Source of the DNA: Thermodesulfobacteriota bacterium
GTDB taxonomy: Bacteria; Thermosulfidibacterota; Thermosulfidibacteria; Thermosulfidibacterales; B14-G1
DNA: 64,000 nucleotides
Assembly (NCBI GenBank): GCA_024274915.1
Contig: JAJSAC010000063.1
Span: 19,976-83,975, forward strand
Reading direction: 5' to 3'
Part shown: positions 56,601 through 63,938 of the stretch, in pieces
Numbering within the stretch: position 1 is the first letter of the stretch
Layout: each line of letters begins with the position of its first letter
Program-made: the position numbers and the translations under genes
The notes under the pieces: generated by a model
Seen by the model: the letters and a program-made list of their open reading frames with translations, nothing else
The model's database searches: none
Told to the model about the DNA's origin: nothing

Positions 56601-57044
56601 ATGGCCATGGCGGTTATCAAAGAGCGTTCAGCCGGTGGGGTGGTTTTTAAAAAGGGGGAGGAGGATGTGGAGATTCTCCTTGTGGCCACCAAGGGTGGGG
56701 CTCGGTGGCAGTTGCCCAAGGGCAAGGTGGAGCCTGGAGAAAGCTCCCTAGAGGCCGCCTTCAGGGAGGTGAAAGAAGAGGGGGGTGTGGAGGGGGAGCC
56801 CATATGTCCCCTGGACACCATCTCCTATTGGTATTATTGGGATGGGGAGAGGCACCGCAAGCTGGTGGATTTCTTTCTCTTTCGCTATGTCTCCGGTGAT
56901 CCTGGTCAACACGACTGGGAAGTGGACGATGCCCGGTTTTTCCCTGCCAGGGAGGCCCTTGAGATCATCACCTTTCCCACGGAGAAGAAGGTTTTGGAAC
57001 GGGCCCTGGAAATCATCAGGAAGAAACACTTGCTAGAAGGCTGA
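56601..57044 (+). CDS. Nudix hydrolase
   Basis: A 147-residue protein with a complete Nudix box GKVEPGESSLEAAFREVKEEGGV and the flanking ARWQLPKGKVE. SAGGVVFKKGE at the start and YYWDGERHRKLVDFFLF resemble the diadenosine polyphosphate/(d)NTP hydrolases of the MutT-AP4A branch. The substrate is unknown. The start region lacks a good ribosome site; ATG 56601 or 56607 are both possible. It is convergent with bioB. Confidence 0.9.
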   Translation: MAMAVIKERSAGGVVFKKGEEDVEILLVATKGGARWQLPKGKVEPGESSLEAAFREVKEEGGVEGEPICPLDTISYWYYWDGERHRKLVDFFLFRYVSGDPGQHDWEVDDARFFPAREALEIITFPTEKKVLERALEIIRKKHLLEG

Positions 57045-57115
57045 GCTTCCCTGTTTCTATTTTACTATCTCCCTATCTCACTGATTACGCATCCACGCAT
57101 CTATGTCCTTACGCA
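57045..57115. repeat. short-word repeat block between Nudix and bioB genes
   Basis: A 71-base convergent junction of pyrimidine words: CTATTTTACTATCTCCCTATCTCAC, then TTACGCATCCACGCATCTATG and TTACGCATCACC. It corresponds to the right-hand (pyrimidine) half of the blocks at 61.8 and 63.8 kb, without a left half. Confidence 0.5.
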
Positions 57116-58081
57116 TCACCTAAGATCCAGTCCCAGGTCCTCTATGAGCTGGCGGTCCAGGGAGGGGTCCCGGCCCGGCCTTGTGAGGTATCCCCCCACC
57201 ATGAAGCCGTTGACCATCATGGCCCCTAAGGGTTGGAAGTCTCGGAGGTGGGCTTCTCTGCCCCCACAGATCCTGATCTCCCTGTCGGGGAGGACCAGCC
57301 GGAACATGGCCAAGATACGCAGGCAGTGTATGGGGTCCAGGTCCCTTTGGTTTTCTAATGGGGTCCCGGGGATGGGGATGAGGAAGTTTAAGGGCACCGA
57401 GTCTACCCCCATCTCTTTGAAGGTGAAGGCCAGGTCTACCCTGTCTTCGTCCGACTCTCCCATGCCGAAGAGGGCGCCACTGCAGGTGGAGAACCCCATC
57501 TCCTTTGCCGTCTCCACGAAGGATCTTTTCTCCTTCCAGTCTATCTTCGTGGTCACCTTGGGGTAGAACCTTTCAGAGCTCTCCAGGTTATGATGGATAC
57601 GCTCTACTCCCGCATCTTTTAAGGCTTGAAGATGGTGGGGAGGCATGATGCCCAGGGACACGTCCAGTTTCAGAGGGAACTTCTGCTTGATGGTTTCGAT
57701 GGCCTGGAGGATGACTTTTATCTCCTTCTCTGTGGTCCTCCTCCCGCTGGTGACTACGCTGTACCGGCTGGATCCCACTTCCCGGGCTTTGGCGGCCCCT
57801 TTCACCATCTCCTCTACGGAGACCAAGGGGTATATGGGGGCCTGGGTCTTCTTGGGGTTGGCCTGGGCGCAGAAGATGCACCCTGCATCACACAATCCGC
57901 TTTTGGCGTTGATGATGGTGCAGAAGGAGAAGGTGTCTCCCCAGTTTTCCCGTTTCACCCTCTGGGCCAGGGAGACCATATCCAGGATCTCCTCTCTTGG
58001 CCACTGGAGAACCTCCAGGGCCTCCTGCCTGGTGATATCCCCTTTTGGGGAGATCTGGTATGATCCCTTTTGCAGAAACAT
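57116..58081 (-). CDS. bioB: biotin synthase
   Basis: A 321-residue radical SAM enzyme inserting sulfur into dethiobiotin. The 4Fe-4S motif CDAGCIFC (C-x3-C-x2-C) sits near residue 70, with INAKSGLC just before. VERIHHNLESSERFY, TCSGALFGMGESDEDR and IRICGGREAHLRDFQPLGAMMVNGFMVGGYLT are BioB signatures. The start at 58081 follows AAGGGTG; an upstream in-frame ATG at 58150 overlaps the -35 of the promoter. The product serves the biotin carrier of the carboxylase at 29-33 kb. No other bio gene is nearby. Confidence 0.95.
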   Translation of the reverse strand: MFLQKGSYQISPKGDITRQEALEVLQWPREEILDMVSLAQRVKRENWGDTFSFCTIINAKSGLCDAGCIFCAQANPKKTQAPIYPLVSVEEMVKGAAKAREVGSSRYSVVTSGRRTTEKEIKVILQAIETIKQKFPLKLDVSLGIMPPHHLQALKDAGVERIHHNLESSERFYPKVTTKIDWKEKRSFVETAKEMGFSTCSGALFGMGESDEDRVDLAFTFKEMGVDSVPLNFLIPIPGTPLENQRDLDPIHCLRILAMFRLVLPDREIRICGGREAHLRDFQPLGAMMVNGFMVGGYLTRPGRDPSLDRQLIEDLGLDLR

Positions 58082-58121
58082 GGCACCCTTTATACAGAAA
58101 GTTTTCCTGTAGGTAAAGGAG

Positions 58122-58150
58122 GTAATATTCCCTTTTATTGACCCTGGCAA
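58122..58150 (-). promoter_or_regulatory. sigma-70 promoter for bioB
   Basis: On the minus strand: TTGCCA (58150-58145), an exact 17-base spacer, and TATTAC (58127-58122), 40 bases before the bioB ATG. No clear BirA operator palindrome was seen. Confidence 0.6.
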
Positions 58151-58230
58151 AACCCTTTGGAAGGGCTATCTATTTGGGCGGAAGACCTTCGGCCCAGAGG
58201 TACCACGTCAAGTTGTGAAGGAGGTGGAAC

Positions 58231-60051
58231 ATGGTTATCAAAAAGGCCCATGGGCTGCTTCTGTTGAGGCTGGGGGAAAAGTGGGAGGAAGGGCTTTCCC
58301 TGGAGAAGGTGCTGGATGCCCTTACCGGCGAGGAGCTGGAGAGTCTTTGCCAGATGAACTTGGCGGGATTGGTGGAAGAGGAGGATGGCCGCTTCACCCT
58401 CACCTACGCCGGCTCCCTGGTTTTAGACACCCTCAAAGAGGCCATGGATGCGGGTCTGCCCCATCCCGGTGAGTGGAATGGGGGCTTTCGCTGGGTGGGT
58501 TCCGAGGTGATCTCTATGTTGGAGGTGGCCCGTCATGCCCAGGGGAAGGTGGTAGGGAGCCTTCCCGTCTCTCAGGAGCTGGAGAGACGGTTTCTGGCCA
58601 AAGACGGGACCCTCTTGCCTTTGGGGGAAACCATTTTGGAGGCCTACCAACAGGCTGACCCCAGGGTCTTTGTGGGGGAGGCCTTGGCGGCTTCCCTGAG
58701 AAAGAGCCCTCCCGGTCCGGGACGCAAATCCCTACTGCCCCTTGAAGACCACCATCTCCTGGAGTTGGAGTCCATGAGGCTCCTCACCTACTCCTTGCCC
58801 TACGGTAACACCTACTCCTTCACCGGCCCTGGACAGCAGATCCGGATGGCCCTCCTCAAAGGGGTGAGCCCCATCCATCCCATAGACGATGCCCTGTTGA
58901 AGCTCCTCATCCGTGGGGGGGATCTAGGCGAGGAGGACGTGAACCGGCTCATGGCCATGGGTATCTTGAACGATGGAGGGGTGTTGCTCCCGGGTGGTGT
59001 GCATCTTAGGAAGGCGGCCCAGCTCCTCTATGTGAGTCCCGTTGCCATCAATCCATCCGTTCACCTTTCGGTGCGGGACGTGGAGGTGTTGCGTCTCTTT
59101 CCCAGGGCGGCCAGTGCCTTGTCGGGGATGATCCAGAGGGGGAGGGGGGACATTGAGCCCTTGGATTGTCCCCTGCCTGCTAGAGAGTTTAAAGAATTCT
59201 TGGCCAGGACTTCTCCAGGGATGGATGCTGGGGAGATCTCCAAGGCCCTTTACACTTTGGAGAGCTTCAAATTGGTGGAGTCCAAGGGAGGCGAAGGAGG
59301 CCTTCTCTACTCCCTCACCCCTTTGGGGAAGGGGCTGCTGCCCCTCCTTGGGGACAGAGGAGTCTCTGCCCGGGGGGTCATGGCCATCACAACCACCCGC
59401 ATGGAGCACCTTTCCCCTGGAGATTCCTGGTGTAGTGCTGCCGAAAGGGAGGGCCTGGTGGGTCAGGGCTATCCTACCAGGCTGGGAAACCAGGTGGCCA
59501 GGATAGCCAGCACTGTGGAGAGGTGGCCCCTGGTTTCGGGCCGGGACGCCCGGGTCCTCTTTGTCGTGCCCCTTTGGCATGGTGTTTTCGAGGAAGAGAT
59601 CCTGGCGCGATTCCCTGGCCAGGAGGCTGAGACCAAGGAGGCCCTGGAGCGCCTGGTGGCCCAGGGCATTCTGGATCTGCTCCCCGGTGGTCTATATCAC
59701 GTTACCCGGGTGGGGGAGAAGCTCAAAAGGGCCTTGGCCTCCGTGCCCCCGGGCTTGGAGTTTCCTCTCAACCCCCATGTGTGTCGCTTCCTCAAGGCCG
59801 TGGAAGAGGTGGGGGAGCCCATGAAGGGTAGCGGTAAGATAAGACTCGCCCCCGAGAAGCGAAAGGAACTGGAGCGTCTGGTTGATCTGGATCCTGAGGC
59901 CTACAGGGACGCCATGGTCCTGGCGGAGCAGTGCCGCTTCTTTCTCAAGGACGCCGTGACTCCCGCAGGTGTCCTGGTCCTGGAGGGCTTGGCCCTCTTG
60001 AGAAACTTCAAGATCGGGTGGGAAGAAATGGAGCTCCAATCAGGGTTTTAA
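58231..60051 (+). CDS. large protein of unknown function built of winged-helix-like segments (possibly DUF505)
   Basis: A 606-residue soluble protein with no membrane segments or known catalytic motif. At least four segments share a helical pair followed by a small beta wing ending in an LT-x-x-G pattern: LCQMNLAGLVEEEDGRFTLTYAG (about 40), ALYTLESFKLVESKG with YSLTPLGKGLL (about 345), LERLVAQGILDLLPGGLYHVTRVGEKL (about 470), and one near the end. The style and length recall DUF505 proteins, but this is from memory. AGGAGGTGG precedes the ATG. It is divergent from bioB. Confidence 0.6.
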   Translation: MVIKKAHGLLLLRLGEKWEEGLSLEKVLDALTGEELESLCQMNLAGLVEEEDGRFTLTYAGSLVLDTLKEAMDAGLPHPGEWNGGFRWVGSEVISMLEVARHAQGKVVGSLPVSQELERRFLAKDGTLLPLGETILEAYQQADPRVFVGEALAASLRKSPPGPGRKSLLPLEDHHLLELESMRLLTYSLPYGNTYSFTGPGQQIRMALLKGVSPIHPIDDALLKLLIRGGDLGEEDVNRLMAMGILNDGGVLLPGGVHLRKAAQLLYVSPVAINPSVHLSVRDVEVLRLFPRAASALSGMIQRGRGDIEPLDCPLPAREFKEFLARTSPGMDAGEISKALYTLESFKLVESKGGEGGLLYSLTPLGKGLLPLLGDRGVSARGVMAITTTRMEHLSPGDSWCSAAEREGLVGQGYPTRLGNQVARIASTVERWPLVSGRDARVLFVVPLWHGVFEEEILARFPGQEAETKEALERLVAQGILDLLPGGLYHVTRVGEKLKRALASVPPGLEFPLNPHVCRFLKAVEEVGEPMKGSGKIRLAPEKRKELERLVDLDPEAYRDAMVLAEQCRFFLKDAVTPAGVLVLEGLALLRNFKIGWEEMELQSGF

Positions 60052-60197
60052 AGCAAATTGAAAGTTTTCATGGTTTGGTGATTGTGTATTGATGTTTATG
60101 GCTGCCCGTTTATAGGCATTTTTCACTAGATTGACTTTTATAGTATCCAATGGTTTTTTGTTCCCAGATGCCGGGTAATTTTTATGAGAGGGATGGG

Positions 60198-60590
60198 ATG
60201 GATCGGGGAGCCACGGTGCTGGTGGTAGAAGACGAAGAGTTTATCAGGGCCCTTTTGCGGGAGATTCTTGAAGCTCAGGGTTTGAGGGTTCTTCTGGCTT
60301 CTGAGGGAGGGGAGGCCCTAGACCTCTTTTCCCGTTGTGGGAAGGAGATAGACCTGGTAATCCTGGACCTGGTTCTCCCAGGAATGAAGGGGGAGGAGAT
60401 CCTGACCAGGATGAAGGAGTTGGATCCGGAGGTGAAGGTCCTCATCACCACGGGATTTGGGGAGGAAGAACCCGTAGAAAGGGTGAGGAAATTGGGGATA
60501 GAAGGGGTTTTGACCAAGCCCTTCCGGCTTCCCATGCTACTGAAAACCATCGGGGCTGTCCTGGGTGGAGAGGGTTCCCTGTCTCATTAG
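60198..60590 (+). CDS. single-domain response regulator (CheY-like)
   Basis: A 130-residue receiver domain without an output domain. The acidic pair is in VLVVEDEEF, the phospho-accepting Asp in VILDLVLPGMKG, the Thr in LITTGFGEE and the Lys in LTKPFRLP. The ATG at 60198 follows GAGAGGGATGGG; an earlier in-frame ATG at 60168 is less likely. No kinase is adjacent. It overlaps the DUF523 gene by 26 bases. Confidence 0.9.
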   Translation: MDRGATVLVVEDEEFIRALLREILEAQGLRVLLASEGGEALDLFSRCGKEIDLVILDLVLPGMKGEEILTRMKELDPEVKVLITTGFGEEEPVERVRKLGIEGVLTKPFRLPMLLKTIGAVLGGEGSLSH

Positions 60591-61017
60591 TGCCTGCCTT
60601 GTGGGGGTGGAGTGCAGGTATGATGCCACCCACCGGGCTCTGGCGCGGGAGGTCTTGGAGAAGCTTAGGAGCCGTTATCTCTTGGTTCCCGTTTGTCCCG
60701 AGCAACTTGGCGGCTTACCCACTCCCAGGGATCCTGTCCAGTTTTATGGGGGGGACGGGAAAGCTTTTTGGGTGGGGAGGGCGCGGCTTTTGACCCAGCA
60801 AGGAGGGGACATTTCCCCTGCCTTCTTGAAAGGGGCCGAGGAGGTTTTGAAATTGGTTCACCTCTTGGATATAAAGGTGGCCATCCTCAAGGAGAAGAGC
60901 CCTTCCTGCGGTGTCTCGCTGGTTTACAGGGAAGGGAAGTTGGTAAGGGGGATGGGTGTGGTGACAGCGGTTCTCACCTCCAGGGGGTTAGAGGTCCTTT
61001 CGGGGGATGATCTGTGA
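60565..61017 (+). CDS. DUF523 family protein
   Basis: A 150-residue protein with the DUF523 features: ISACLVGVECRYDATHRA at the start, VPVCPEQLGGLPTPRDP, and ILKEKSPSCGV near the end. The three conserved Cys motifs suggest metal or thiol chemistry, but no activity is established that I know of. The start is GTG inside the CheY-like gene, and it ends in a GTGA overlap with the rhomboid gene. Confidence 0.88.
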   Translation: MERVPCLISACLVGVECRYDATHRALAREVLEKLRSRYLLVPVCPEQLGGLPTPRDPVQFYGGDGKAFWVGRARLLTQQGGDISPAFLKGAEEVLKLVHLLDIKVAILKEKSPSCGVSLVYREGKLVRGMGVVTAVLTSRGLEVLSGDDL

Positions 61018-61763
61018 TACCCCTCAAAGACGAGAACCCTACCGAAATCGTTCCCTACGTCACCATAGGCCTAATAGTGGTCAACGTCTTGATCTTCTTC
61101 TTTGTGGGTCCCGCCATAGGCGCCAAGATAAAACTGCTAGTTATGTACCATGGCCGGCTGGTGCTCCTGAAGGGATCCCAGGCCTTGGCCTACGTGTATG
61201 GCTTCATTCCTTATGAGCTTTTTCAAGGGAAGGAACTCACCCCCCAGTATCATGTGCCCGTTCTGGTCACCCTCTTTGCTTGCATGTTCCTCCATGGTGG
61301 TCTCCTCCACCTGGGGGGAAACATGCTCTATCTCTGGATCTTTGGAAACAACGTGGAGGATGAGTTGGGCCATGTTCCTTTTATCATCTTTTACATCCTG
61401 TGTGGTCTTGTCGCTTCCCTGGCCCATGCGGTTCTCACTCCCTCTTCCCGAATTCCCATGATAGGGGCCAGTGGAGCCATATCGGGGGTGTTGGGGGCCT
61501 ACGCCATCCGATTTCCTTGGGCTAGGATCAAAACTCTGATTTTCCTCTTCTTCTTTATCACTGTGGTGGACATCCCTGCCCTCTTTTTCCTGGGGTTCTG
61601 GTTCCTCTTCCAGTTCATGAGCGGTACGGCTGCCCTGGGATCGGGGGTCTCCAGCGGTGTGGCCTGGTTCGCCCATGTAGGGGGATTCGTTGCAGGCATG
61701 GTTTTCTTCCGCTTCTTCCCCAAGAGGAAGAGGGGGGTGAGGATCAGTTACAGGATAGATTAA
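61014..61763 (+). CDS. rhomboid-family intramembrane serine protease
   Basis: A 249-residue inner-membrane protein with six or more spans. The HGGLLHLGGNMLYLWIFGNNVEDELG segment, the nucleophile motif IGASGAISGVLGAY and the partner His in WFAHVGGFVAGM form the Ser-His dyad, so it is likely active. A long extra loop (GKELTPQYHVPVLV) is usual for this group. The start is GTG in a GTGA overlap with DUF523. It ends at the word-repeat block before the leu operon. Confidence 0.93.
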   Translation: MIPLKDENPTEIVPYVTIGLIVVNVLIFFFVGPAIGAKIKLLVMYHGRLVLLKGSQALAYVYGFIPYELFQGKELTPQYHVPVLVTLFACMFLHGGLLHLGGNMLYLWIFGNNVEDELGHVPFIIFYILCGLVASLAHAVLTPSSRIPMIGASGAISGVLGAYAIRFPWARIKTLIFLFFFITVVDIPALFFLGFWFLFQFMSGTAALGSGVSSGVAWFAHVGGFVAGMVFFRFFPKRKRGVRISYRID

Positions 61764-61892
61764 CGCGTTGATGTGTGAATATGTTAATGAGTAGATGAGT
61801 GAACGGGTGAATGGGTGGGCGCGTGGATGCGTGGATGCGTAGAAAGGTATACCCACTGACCCATCTACCCATACACCCATTTACCCATTTGC
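61764..61892. repeat. intergenic short-word repeat block before the leu promoter
   Basis: The left half repeats words such as GATGAGTGAACGGGTGAATGGGTGGG and GCGTGGATGCGTGGATGCGTAG. The right half repeats their complements (CCCACTGACCCATCTACCC, CACCCATTTACCCATTT). The turn lies near 61843-61850. It forms a long imperfect hairpin ending two bases before the leu -35 box, and may end rhomboid transcripts. Confidence 0.6.
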
Positions 61893-61894
61893 CC

Positions 61895-61923
61895 TTGACA
61901 TCTCCTCTCTCCCGGTTTATTTA
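61895..61923 (+). promoter_or_regulatory. sigma-70 promoter of the leucine leader and leuA
   Basis: TTGACA at 61895-61900, an exact 17-base spacer and TATTTA at 61918-61923. Transcription should start near 61930, about 24 bases before the leader-peptide ATG. Confidence 0.8.
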
Positions 61924-61953
61924 CCCCCTAACCTTGCACAGGGAGAGAATTGG

Positions 61954-62037
61954 ATGAGTAGCTCTAGGAAATACATGAGCCTGTTGCTTAGCCTGCTATT
62001 GCTGAAGGCCCGCTCAGGGGTCTTCAGGGGGGGCTAG
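61954..62037 (+). CDS. leuL: leucine-operon leader peptide
   Basis: A 27-residue peptide starting with ATG after GGGAGAG. Its middle is LLLSLLLL, seven Leu codons (CTG, TTG, CTT, CTG, CTA, TTG, CTG) within eight codons at 61981-62004, and it ends with TAG at 62035. Several of these codons are non-preferred types. Such a Leu run just upstream of alternative hairpins and leuA is the mark of ribosome-mediated attenuation: the ribosome stalls here when charged tRNA-Leu is scarce. Confidence 0.9.
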   Translation: MSSSRKYMSLLLSLLLLKARSGVFRGG

Positions 62038-62053
62038 GTGTAGCGACTTCTGA

Positions 62054-62090
62054 GGGCCACGGGCGGGCCAGCCCGTGGCCCTTTTCTTTT
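62054..62090 (+). terminator. first leu attenuator terminator
   Basis: GGGCCACGGGC pairs perfectly with GCCCGTGGCCC across a 6-base loop. The run TTTTCTTTT follows at 62082-62090. Confidence 0.92.
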
Positions 62091-62129
62091 GGGCCACGGT
62101 TCAACCAAGGATCGTGGCCCTTTTTATTT
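62091..62129 (+). terminator. second leu attenuator terminator
   Basis: GGGCCACG (62091-62098) pairs with CGTGGCCC (62113-62120), followed by TTTTTATTT. The arms have the same sequence as the lower part of the first terminator, so the two can exchange partners. Confidence 0.85.
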
Positions 62130-62160
62130 GGCCAAAAAACACAGGGAGGAGGTAGAGGTT

Positions 62161-63699
62161 ATGTCGGACAACAGGGTGTACATCTTTGACACTACCCTCA
62201 GGGACGGGGAGCAGGCCCCTGGTTTTTCCATGAATATTGAGGAGAAGATCGCTGTAGCCAAGCAGCTGGCCAGGCTGGGGGTGGACGTCATCGAGGCGGG
62301 CTTTCCCATTGCTTCCCCCGGCGACTTCGAAGCGGTGAAGCGGGTGGCCCAGGAGGTGAGGGGGACCGTCATTGCTGGGCTCTGCCGGGCCAACGAGAAG
62401 GACATTGAGCGGGCGGCGGAGGCCCTGAAGTACGGGGAACGGGCCAGGATCCACACCTTCATTGCCACGTCGGAGATCCACATGAGGTACAAGCTCCAGA
62501 TGGATCCCGAGGATGTGCTCCAGGCGGCGGTGGCGGCCGTGAGGTTTGCCCGGAACTTCACCGACGACGTGGAGTTTTCCGCAGAGGATGCCACTAGGAC
62601 GGACATGGACTTTCTCTGCCGGGTGGTGGAGGCCGTTATAGGCGCTGGGGCCACCGTGGTGAACATCCCCGATACTGTGGGTTACACCATTCCGGAAGAG
62701 TTTGGGGAGCGCATTGCCATCATCATGAATCGGGTGCCCAATGTGGACAAGGCCATCATAAGTGTCCACTGCCACGACGATCTGGGCCTGGCCGTGGCCA
62801 ACTCCCTGACGGCGGTTAAGGCCGGGGCCCGGCAAGTGGAGTGTACCGTCAACGGCATTGGCGAGCGGGCAGGCAATGCGTCCATGGAAGAAATTGTCAT
62901 GGCTATCAGGACCAGGAATGATCTCTTCGGCCTCACCACGGGCATTCAAACCCAGGAGATCTACCGTACCAGCCAGTTGGTCTCCAGGGTGACAGGGGTT
63001 TATGTCCAGCCCAATAAAGCCATCGTGGGGAAGAACGCCTTTGCCCATGAGGCAGGTATCCACCAGCATGGGGTCTTGTCCAATCCCCTCACCTACGAGA
63101 TCATGACTCCCGAATCTGTGGGGGTGCCCAGCAGTCGCCTGGTCTTGGGCAAACACTCGGGTCGCCACGCTCTCAAAGAGCGCCTGGCCTCTTTGGGCTT
63201 TGATTTGGACGATGAGACCCTCAACCAGGTCTTTGGCAAATTCAAGGCTCTGGCTGATAAGAAGAAGGAGGTCTTTGACGAGGACATCATCATCATCGCC
63301 GAGGAAGAGCTCATGGCCGTACCCCGGGCCTTCGAGCTGGACTACATCCATACCACGGCGGGCAACAAGGTCCTGCCCACGGCCACAGTGCGCCTTAAGA
63401 GGGGGGAGGAGAGTTTTCAGGACTCGGCCATCGGGGACGGTCCCGTAGAGGCCTCTTACAACGCCATAGACCGTATCACAGGCGTGCCTGGCAAGCTCCT
63501 GTCTTACCAGATCAGGGCCGTTACCCACGGTCGTGAAGCCCTGGGTGAGGTGACGGTGAAGGTAAAATTTAATGGCATCACCGTCTTAGGCCGGGGCTCC
63601 AGCACCGACATTATAGAGGCCTCGGTTAAGGCCTACATAAATGCGGTGAACAAGTACGTGTATAAGAAGAAGAGAGAGGAGCAGGGGGCCGATAGTTGA
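62161..63699 (+). CDS. leuA: 2-isopropylmalate synthase
   Basis: A 512-residue enzyme condensing acetyl-CoA with 2-oxoisovalerate, the first step of leucine synthesis. The catalytic barrel has [69 protein letters not shown] and the [19 protein letters not shown] segment with the metal His/Asn. [18 protein letters not shown] and [10 protein letters not shown] lie in the linker, and the C-terminal allosteric domain (from about 390) binds leucine. The ATG has GGGAGGAGGTAGAGG before it. Regulation is by the upstream attenuator and probably by leucine feedback. Confidence 0.97.
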   Translation: MSDNRVYIFDTTLRDGEQAPGFSMNIEEKIAVAKQLARLGVDVIEAGFPIASPGDFEAVKRVAQEVRGTVIAGLCRANEKDIERAAEALKYGERARIHTFIATSEIHMRYKLQMDPEDVLQAAVAAVRFARNFTDDVEFSAEDATRTDMDFLCRVVEAVIGAGATVVNIPDTVGYTIPEEFGERIAIIMNRVPNVDKAIISVHCHDDLGLAVANSLTAVKAGARQVECTVNGIGERAGNASMEEIVMAIRTRNDLFGLTTGIQTQEIYRTSQLVSRVTGVYVQPNKAIVGKNAFAHEAGIHQHGVLSNPLTYEIMTPESVGVPSSRLVLGKHSGRHALKERLASLGFDLDDETLNQVFGKFKALADKKKEVFDEDIIIIAEEELMAVPRAFELDYIHTTAGNKVLPTATVRLKRGEESFQDSAIGDGPVEASYNAIDRITGVPGKLLSYQIRAVTHGREALGEVTVKVKFNGITVLGRGSSTDIIEASVKAYINAVNKYVYKKKREEQGADS

Positions 63700-63706
63700 G
63701 TAAATT

Positions 63707-63818
63707 GTAGATAGGTGGATGGGTGGATGAGTATATGGGTAAAGGGGTGTCAACCCGACCCCTTGTTTATCTATTTTGTCATTCACACATTAACGCATCC
63801 ACTCATCTACCCATCTGC
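63707..63818. repeat. imperfect inverted word repeat after leuA
   Basis: The 24-base arms 63707-63730 and 63795-63818 match as reverse complements at 19 of 24 positions; four of the five mismatches are transitions. The arms are made of GATGGGT/GATGAGT words. A smaller perfect stem (AAGGGGT with ACCCCTT) sits in the middle. Confidence 0.75.
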
Positions 63819-63830
63819 TTGTCTTCCCTC

Positions 63831-63938
63831 TCAGGACTTCCCCCAAAATTCCCTTCCTGGTAAAGGCACCACGCTCAGAATCCTGGATTTCCCCCTTCAA
63901 ACGAGTGAAAGGGCGGAGCATTCCTCCCTTGTCCATGG
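63831..63938 (-). repeat. 108-bp dispersed non-coding element, copy B
   Basis: On the minus strand this is 96/108 identical, without gaps, to copy A at 34951-35058. The 38 bases at 63831-63868 are an exact match. It is followed (minus-strand upstream side, 63939-64000) by the same CAGCCATGAGCC word block that precedes copy A. The flank opposite differs, so the core boundary at 63831 looks sharp. Confidence 0.85.

Larger units (their letters stand above)
62002..62129 (+). promoter_or_regulatory. leucine attenuator with two coupled terminators (six RNA segments)
   Basis: Segments: 1 = 62002-62011, 2 = 62018-62027, 3 = 62050-62064, 4 = 62071-62081, 5 = 62091-62099, 6 = 62113-62120. Pairs 1:2 (10 bp), 3:4 (11 bp, terminator) and 5:6 (8 bp plus, terminator) form one state. 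Pairs 2:3 (62019-62027 with 62050-62058, 9 bp including two G-U) and 4:5 (62073-62081 with 62091-62099, 9 bp) form the other. A ribosome stalled on the Leu codons covers segment 1 and favours 2:3 and 4:5, disrupting both terminators. A ribosome at the stop codon covers segment 2 and favours 3:4 and 5:6. Pairings were worked out by eye. Confidence 0.85.

Noticed and set aside
61764-61892. Possible CRISPR array or true tandem repeat
   Set aside because: The words vary in length and sequence, there are no fixed-length spacers, and the two halves are complementary instead of direct repeats.
62101-63528. Long open frame on the minus strand opposite leuA
   Set aside because: It is a shadow of the G+C-rich codon pattern of leuA; it has no ribosome site and no recognisable protein features.
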